From an uncultured Campylobacter sp. (GTDB lineage Bacteria; Campylobacterota; Campylobacteria; Campylobacterales; Campylobacteraceae): a stretch of DNA of 11,186 nucleotides. The notes under the pieces were generated by a model, which made no database searches, was not told the origin of the DNA, and saw nothing but the letters and a program-made list of their open reading frames with translations. How positions within the stretch are numbered: the first letter of the stretch is position 1; every line of letters starts with the position of its first letter. The stretch is taken from assembly GCA_937896205.1 (NCBI GenBank), contig CALBNA010000093.1, positions 1 through 11,186 on the forward strand, written 5' to 3'. A program made the translations under genes and the position numbers. Shown one piece after another: positions 6,660 through 11,186 of the stretch.

Positions 6660-8138
6660 GATAGTTTAACTTTGATATTAATTTTACCGCTTCTTGGAGC
6701 GATACTGCTATTTTTCTCTCCGAAAAATTACGCTTTTTTGAGTTTGCTTCACGTAGCCATTAGCGCAGTTACGTCTTTAGCCTTGCTATTTAACGTAAGC
6801 AAGGTTTTAACCGGTGGTACGTTTTACGCGCACGATAAATTTTTGTTTCTAGACAGCCTTGGCTGCGTATTTTTGATACTTATCGCGGTTACCGGCTTAC
6901 TCGTAAATTTATACGCGACCCACTATATGAGATGGGAGCTTGAAGAGGGACATATAAATTTAAGCGCGCTTAAGAAATACTATGCGCTTAGCCACGTGTT
7001 TATATTTACGATGAGCTTAAGCGTCATCTGTAACAACGTCGCGTTTATGTGGGCTGCGATTGAGGCTACTACGCTTTCATCGGTGTTTCTAGTAGCGATC
7101 TTAAAAGATCAAAAATCAACCGAGAGCGGCTATAAATACATAGTTCTTTGCTCTATCGGCCTAGCGTTTGCGCTTTATGCGACCGTGCTTCTTTACTCTG
7201 CGACCTTTGCGGAGACAAAAGACGGCGAGGCTGCGATGCTATGGACCGGCATAATGGCAAATGCTAAAAATTTAAGCCCCGACGTTGCAAAGCTAATCTT
7301 TGTCTTTGCGCTTATCGGATTTGGCACCAAAGCCGGCCTCGCTCCTACGCACACCTGGCTTCCCGATGTTCACGCCCAAGGCCCAGCCCCGATTTCGGCT
7401 CTGCTTTCAGGCGTTTTGCTAAAGTGCGCGATGCTAGCTTTATTTAGATATTACGCTATCGCTGCTCAAGCTACGGGCATGGAGTTCGTTCAAAGCGTGA
7501 TGATAATCTCAGGCCTTATTACGTTGTTCGTCGGCGGTATATTCCTGATTAGACAACACGACGTAAAAAGAATGTTTGCCTACCACTCTATCGTGCATAT
7601 GGGCGTTATCGCCTTTGCTCTTGGCGTGGGCGGACCTTTCGGGCTATTTGCGGCGATTTTCCACTGCCTAGCTCACAGTTTTACAAAAGCTCTTGCATTT
7701 TGCTCAACCGGCAACATCGCTAGAATTTACGGTCACAAAGATATGAGCAAAATGGGCGGTATGATAAAGATAGCTCCCGTAACTACGATGATGTTTGGCG
7801 CAGCGGTTTGCTCGCTGGTAGGCGTCCCTGCGTTTGCGATATTCGTCAGCGAATATAACGTATTCGTCGGCGCCGTAAATAGCGGTCAATATTTTAGCGT
7901 CGCTTTATTTGCGATAGCTCTTGCGATCATCTTTATCGCGGACTTCTCGCACTTTAACTTAGCAAGTTTTGGCGAACCTAAAGGCGCGGTCGTTCATAAT
8001 AAAGAGATGAGTATATTAGAAAATTTACCGCTTATCCTGCTTTGCGCTTTGATTATAATCTTTGGCGTTTGGCACGTGGATAACTTTTATACGCTGGTTG
8101 AAAACGGCGTTAAGATAATAACTGGAGAACTATTATGA
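6657..8138 (+). CDS. hyfF: Hydrogenase-4 component F, antiporter-like membrane subunit
   Basis: Second NuoL/M/N-like membrane subunit (493 aa; E. coli HyfF is 526 aa), with about 14 predicted helices and the Proton_antipo_M core at roughly residues 125-420. The residues associated with proton transfer in the family are present: E136 in WAAIEATTLSS, K225 in FGTKAGLAPTHTWLPDVHAQGP, K256 in SGVLLKCAML and H310 in AYHSIVHMG. TKAGLAPTHTWLPDVHAQ is characteristic of HyfD/HyfF-type proteins rather than HyfB. As hyfD and hyfF are homologous, it could be called HyfD by similarity alone; the position after hyfE and before hyfG makes HyfF the better name. It overlaps hyfG by 4 nt (ATGA). Confidence 0.92.
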   Translation: MDSLTLILILPLLGAILLFFSPKNYAFLSLLHVAISAVTSLALLFNVSKVLTGGTFYAHDKFLFLDSLGCVFLILIAVTGLLVNLYATHYMRWELEEGHINLSALKKYYALSHVFIFTMSLSVICNNVAFMWAAIEATTLSSVFLVAILKDQKSTESGYKYIVLCSIGLAFALYATVLLYSATFAETKDGEAAMLWTGIMANAKNLSPDVAKLIFVFALIGFGTKAGLAPTHTWLPDVHAQGPAPISALLSGVLLKCAMLALFRYYAIAAQATGMEFVQSVMIISGLITLFVGGIFLIRQHDVKRMFAYHSIVHMGVIAFALGVGGPFGLFAAIFHCLAHSFTKALAFCSTGNIARIYGHKDMSKMGGMIKIAPVTTMMFGAAVCSLVGVPAFAIFVSEYNVFVGAVNSGQYFSVALFAIALAIIFIADFSHFNLASFGEPKGAVVHNKEMSILENLPLILLCALIIIFGVWHVDNFYTLVENGVKIITGELL

Positions 8139-9871
8139 GAGGCGATAAATTCGTTGAAATTTTAAAAACAAAGGTAAAGGTTTTAGAAGTAACCCGCCAA
8201 GCCGACGACCAAATCACGGTTTTGGTCGATAGAAACGACCTTCCGCTTGCGGTTAAGACCCTTTACTACGATATCGGCGGTTTCATCTCTACGATGATAC
8301 CTAGCGACGAGAGGGCTATAAACGGCTGTTTTGCGCTTTACTACGCTTTATCTATGGAGGGCGGCAAGATGACGGAAGAAGACGACTTCGCCGCCGAGGA
8401 TAAGTGCTTTATCACCGTTAAAACGCTAATTCCCGGCGTCGATCCGACTTTTCCGTCCGTTACGCCGCTAGTGCCTGCTTGCGTTTGGTACGAAAGAGAA
8501 GCCTACGATATGTTCGGCCTAGTAGCCGAGGGCTTGCCCGATAAGCGTAGATTGGTGTTAAGCGACGATTGGCCCGACGGCCTTTATCCGCTTAGAAAAG
8601 ACGCGATGGACTACCGCTACCGCCCCGATCCCGTCGCTCACCAAGATGAGCCCGACACCGAGTTTTTATTTCCAAAAGGCGATAGCGTCATCGACGTACC
8701 GCTTGGGCCTTTGCACGTAACCAGCGACGAACCGGGACACTTTAGGTTATTTTGCGACGGCGACGAGATCATAGATGCGGACTACCGCCTCTTTTATCAG
8801 CACCGCGGTATGGAAAAGCTAGCCGAAAACAGAATGAACTACGATCAGATGGGCTACCTTGCAGAGCGCGTCTGCGGAATTTGCGGCTACGCTCACGCGA
8901 TTGCGTGTATAGAAGCGGCAGAAAAGGCTATCAGGCTTGAAGTTCCGCTAAGAGCGCAGGCTATCCGCGTGATTTGCCTTGAGATCGAGCGCCTTCACAG
9001 TCATCTTTTAAACATCGGTCTAGCTTGCGAGGTAACTGGTAACTATAACGCCTTTATGCATATCTTTAGGGTGCGCGAGTACTCTATGGAGTTAGCTCAA
9101 CTCGTAACAGGCGGCCGCAAAACATACGGCAACGTCATCATGGGCGGACTTCGCCGCGATATGACCGATAACGAGATAAAAAAGGGCATCGAGATGATAA
9201 ACAAGCTCGACGTTCAAATTTCTGAAATTTGGGACGCGGTTATGGACGACAAACGCCAAATCGCGCGCTGGAAAGGCGTGGGCGTGCTAGATAAGCAAGT
9301 AGCAAGAGACTTTAGTCCCGTAGGTCCTAATATGCGAGGCTCGGGTCTAAAGCGCGACAACCGCTACGACCACCCTTACGATTTCTTTAAAAATATCGAA
9401 TTTAAAGTCTACGTAGAGCACGGCGGAGACGTATTTAGCCGCGAAGTCGTGAGATATAACGAGCTAAAAGAGTCCATACATATCATCAGGCAGTGTTTGG
9501 AGCTAATGCCTCAAACGCCGATATCAATCGATCCAAAAACGATGATAAAGCCTGAAAATTTCGCCCTTGGACACGTAGAAGCTCCTCGCGGCGAAAACGT
9601 CCACTGGATCATGCAAGGCAGCGCGCAAAAGGTTTTCCGCTGGAGATGCCGCGCGGCTACTTATAACAACTGGCCTAGCCTTCGCTATCAGTTCCGTGGA
9701 AACAACATTTCAGACGCGGCGCTCATCGTTTGCTCGCTAGATCCGTGCTACTCTTGCACCGACCGCGTTACCGTAGTGGACGTAAATACCAAAAAGAGCA
9801 AAATTTTAACCGAAAAAGACCTTAAGAAATTTTGCCAAACGGGCAAAATTAGCAAAAAGGATTTAAGATGA
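8135..9871 (+). CDS. hyfG: Hydrogenase-4 large subunit (NuoC-NuoD-like fusion), [NiFe] catalytic subunit
   Basis: Large catalytic subunit of a group 4a [NiFe] hydrogenase, which reduces protons to H2 on the cytoplasmic side. The N-terminal part to about residue 170 is a NuoC-like (30-kDa) domain, with WYEREAYDMFGL and WPDGLYPLRKD. From about 185 it is the NuoD-like large-subunit domain. The four Ni-Fe ligands are present: C247 and C250 in ERVCGICGYAH, and C538 and C541 in DPCYSCTDR. After R544 there is a 34-residue tail starting VTVVDV, matching the HycE tail that the endopeptidase HycI removes after nickel insertion, so the mature protein should be 544 aa. The length (578 aa) matches HycE (569) and HyfG (555). 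The start ATG overlaps the hyfF stop, with GGAGA at 8124-8128. No HycI-like peptidase gene is seen here. Confidence 0.96.
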   Translation: MRGDKFVEILKTKVKVLEVTRQADDQITVLVDRNDLPLAVKTLYYDIGGFISTMIPSDERAINGCFALYYALSMEGGKMTEEDDFAAEDKCFITVKTLIPGVDPTFPSVTPLVPACVWYEREAYDMFGLVAEGLPDKRRLVLSDDWPDGLYPLRKDAMDYRYRPDPVAHQDEPDTEFLFPKGDSVIDVPLGPLHVTSDEPGHFRLFCDGDEIIDADYRLFYQHRGMEKLAENRMNYDQMGYLAERVCGICGYAHAIACIEAAEKAIRLEVPLRAQAIRVICLEIERLHSHLLNIGLACEVTGNYNAFMHIFRVREYSMELAQLVTGGRKTYGNVIMGGLRRDMTDNEIKKGIEMINKLDVQISEIWDAVMDDKRQIARWKGVGVLDKQVARDFSPVGPNMRGSGLKRDNRYDHPYDFFKNIEFKVYVEHGGDVFSREVVRYNELKESIHIIRQCLELMPQTPISIDPKTMIKPENFALGHVEAPRGENVHWIMQGSAQKVFRWRCRAATYNNWPSLRYQFRGNNISDAALIVCSLDPCYSCTDRVTVVDVNTKKSKILTEKDLKKFCQTGKISKKDLR

Positions 9872-10407
9872 TGAAGTTATTTGACGTAACCGAAAAATAC
9901 GGAAAGGCGACCTACGCCTATCCGTTTGAGCCTTATAAGGTGCCCGAAAATTTCCGCGGGCAGCCGTTTTACACCTACGAGCTTTGCATAGGCTGCGCGG
10001 CGTGCGGCGTAGCATGCCCTAGCAACGCCATAGAGCTAAAGATGAATGAAAAACAAGACAAGCTCGTGTGGCAGTTTGACTGCGGACGATGCATATTTTG
10101 TGGACGCTGCGACGAGGTTTGTCCAACGGGCGGCGTACGTCTAAGCCAGGGTTTCGAGCTTGCGGTTAAATTCGACAAAAGCGCGCTAATACAGCGCGGC
10201 GAACTAGAGATGCAAAAGTGCAAATGCTGCGGCAAACCATATACGCCGGTTCGCCTTATAAACTATACTTTTTCAAAGCTTAGTACGGCAAATTTGCTCC
10301 CGGGCAGGCTAGAGGAAGCTAAAGACTATCTATATATCTGCCCGGAGTGCAAAAAAGCCCAAGCCGTAGAGCGCATAACTAAAGACGTAGAGGAGGGGAT
10401 AAAATGA
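9868..10407 (+). CDS. hyfH: Hydrogenase-4 component H, NuoI-like 2x[4Fe-4S] protein
   Basis: NuoI/HycF-like ferredoxin subunit of 179 aa (E. coli HycF 180, HyfH 181) that passes electrons between HyfA and the small subunit. Two 4Fe-4S motifs are seen: C40/43/46/50-P and C75/78/81/85-P, with an extra C72. The C-terminal part has two further CxxC pairs, C118/C121 (KCKCCGKPY) and C158/C161 (CPEC). These form a rubredoxin- or zinc-ribbon-like site that HycF also has, so this is a family trait, not a fusion. The N-terminal segment [15 protein letters not shown] is typical of the family. The start ATG overlaps the hyfG stop by 4 nt; a second ATG follows immediately, so the first Met is uncertain by one residue. 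AAGGA at 9857-9861 serves as the ribosome binding site. Confidence 0.94.
   Translation: MMKLFDVTEKYGKATYAYPFEPYKVPENFRGQPFYTYELCIGCAACGVACPSNAIELKMNEKQDKLVWQFDCGRCIFCGRCDEVCPTGGVRLSQGFELAVKFDKSALIQRGELEMQKCKCCGKPYTPVRLINYTFSKLSTANLLPGRLEEAKDYLYICPECKKAQAVERITKDVEEGIK
10391..10398 (+). promoter_or_regulatory. Strong ribosome binding site of hyfI
   Basis: AGGAGGGG, 5 nt before the ATG at 10404, inside the end of hyfH. It fixes the hyfI start and suggests the small subunit is translated well. Confidence 0.75.
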
Positions 10408-11137
10408 GCCTTTATCAAGTTCCCGAAAATATAAAAACGGCAAATGACCTAACCGCAAAGTTAGAACATCTAAAAAATATCAAACGAAGCTTTAGCGTCT
10501 ACCGCATCGACTGCGGTAGCTGCAACGGCTGCGAGATAGAAATTTTCGCCGCTATTACGCCGATGTGGGATCCGGAGCGCTTTGGATTTAAGCTAGTAGC
10601 CAACCCTCGCCACGCAGACATTTTGCTCTGCACCGGCCCGGTTACGCGCCAGATGTATTATCCGCTGCTTCGCGCTTACGAGGCCGCACCCGATCCTAAG
10701 ATCGTGGTGGCCTTTGGCGCATGCGGCAGTACTGGCGGTATCTTTTATGACGCTTATAGCGTTTGGGGCGGTATAGATAAGATTATCCCCGTAGACGTCT
10801 ATATCCCGGGCTGTCCTCCGCATCCTGCTAGCGTCATATACGGCCTTGGCATGGCTCTTGGCATCATAGATCAAAAGCTACAAAAAAGAAGCTTCGAACA
10901 AGACGACTGCAAAGCTCCCGCCGTAAAAGAGTCTATCATAGGCGATATACTTTTCGAGCGCGATTTGGAAGCCGAGGCAAAGAGACTAATGAGCTATATC
11001 TTCGGCAGGACGCTGTTTGCCAAGTATATGGACGCGGCCAAAACTTCTCCTGATATCCACGACGTAGCGGCTACTAAAAAAGCGATGCTAGAGGCTATCC
11101 ATAAAGAAGAAGACCCTAGATATGCCGAGTGTATGGG
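10404..11137 (+). CDS. hyfI: Hydrogenase-4 small subunit (NuoB-like), 3'-truncated
   Basis: NuoB/HycG-family small subunit, which carries the [4Fe-4S] cluster next to the Ni-Fe site and partners HyfG. I translated it by eye: it starts [12 protein letters not shown] and has [10 protein letters not shown] with C40 and C43, then C107 in FGACGSTGG and C137 in PGCPPHP. The spacing of the last three (64 and 30 residues) is that of the NuoB proximal cluster. The frame is open for 244 codons plus two bases to the adapter at 11138. E. coli HyfI and HycG are about 252-255 aa, so only the extreme C-terminus is probably missing and all cluster ligands are present. Reading on into the adapter gives the false tail [17 protein letters not shown]. 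The ATG overlaps the hyfH stop by 4 nt (ATGA). In E. coli hyf a further gene (hyfJ) follows; what follows here is not visible. Confidence 0.93.
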
Positions 11138-11186
11138 CTGTCTCTTATACACATCTCCGAGCCCACGAGACCGTACTAGATCTCGT
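11138..11186. other. Illumina Nextera i7 adapter (artefact)
   Basis: Synthetic, not genomic. CTGTCTCTTATACACATCT (11138-11156) is the Tn5 mosaic end, 11157-11171 is the i7-side adapter, 11172-11179 (CGTACTAG) is the i7 index, and 11180-11186 is the start of the flow-cell tail. The first 46 bases are the exact reverse complement of positions 1-46. No terminator or operon end is visible before it. Confidence 0.98.

Noticed and set aside
3101..8138. The membrane genes as a complex I (nuo) or Mrp antiporter operon
   Set aside because: HyfG has all four Ni-Fe ligands, HyfE is present, and NuoA/J/G/E/F-type genes and small Mrp subunits are missing, so it is a hydrogenase-4 operon.
10593..10874. 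Minus-strand open frame inside hyfI
   Set aside because: It lies antisense to the conserved NuoB-like core of hyfI and has no recognisable features of its own.
1..11186. Terminal inverted repeats containing Tn5 mosaic ends, as if the whole window were a transposon
   Set aside because: The repeats include the Nextera i7 adapter and an index, there is no transposase gene, and the cargo is a housekeeping gene plus a hydrogenase operon.

Overview
The window reads as chromosomal DNA of a Campylobacter-type epsilonproteobacterium. The evidence is an AT-rich intergenic style full of AAATTT words, moderately GC-rich genes, and the close match of its proteins to Campylobacter-type MnmG and hydrogenase-4 (Hyf) subunits. 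The base composition fits the C. showae / C. rectus / C. curvus group better than C. jejuni, but the species is inference. The piece is a whole assembled contig: both ends carry the same Illumina Nextera i7 adapter, with index CTAGTACG read one way and CGTACTAG the other. The true genomic sequence is therefore only about 47..11137, and the genes at both ends are cut.

Left part (minus strand): the N-terminal 442 codons of mnmG (tRNA wobble-uridine modification), cut by the left adapter. Upstream of it is a small alpha-helical hypothetical gene of 139 aa with internal repeats. An AT-rich, roughly 350-bp divergent intergenic region follows. It holds candidate promoters for both directions and an inverted repeat just upstream of the best plus-strand -10.

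Right part (plus strand, 2361 to the end): one tightly packed operon, hyfA-hyfB-hyfC-hyfE-hyfF-hyfG-hyfH-hyfI, encoding a membrane-bound group 4a [NiFe] hydrogenase (formate-hydrogenlyase / hydrogenase-4 type). HyfI (small subunit) and HyfG (large subunit with the Ni-Fe site and a NuoC-like N-terminus) form the catalytic unit. HyfH and HyfA are 4Fe-4S electron carriers. HyfC is the NuoH-like anchor, HyfB and HyfF are antiporter-like proton-channel subunits, and HyfE is a small membrane subunit. Genes overlap or lie within 10 nt of each other. Compared with E. coli hyfABCDEFGHI there is no hyfD, so the complex has two rather than three antiporter-like subunits. No formate dehydrogenase, maturation endopeptidase or dedicated regulator lies in the window; the operon probably continues beyond the right end.

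No wholly new system is visible. The points most worth a second look are the adapter ends, which make chimeric proteins, the near-identical G-rich translation starts of the four membrane-subunit genes, the inverted repeat before hyfA, and the repeat-containing small protein.
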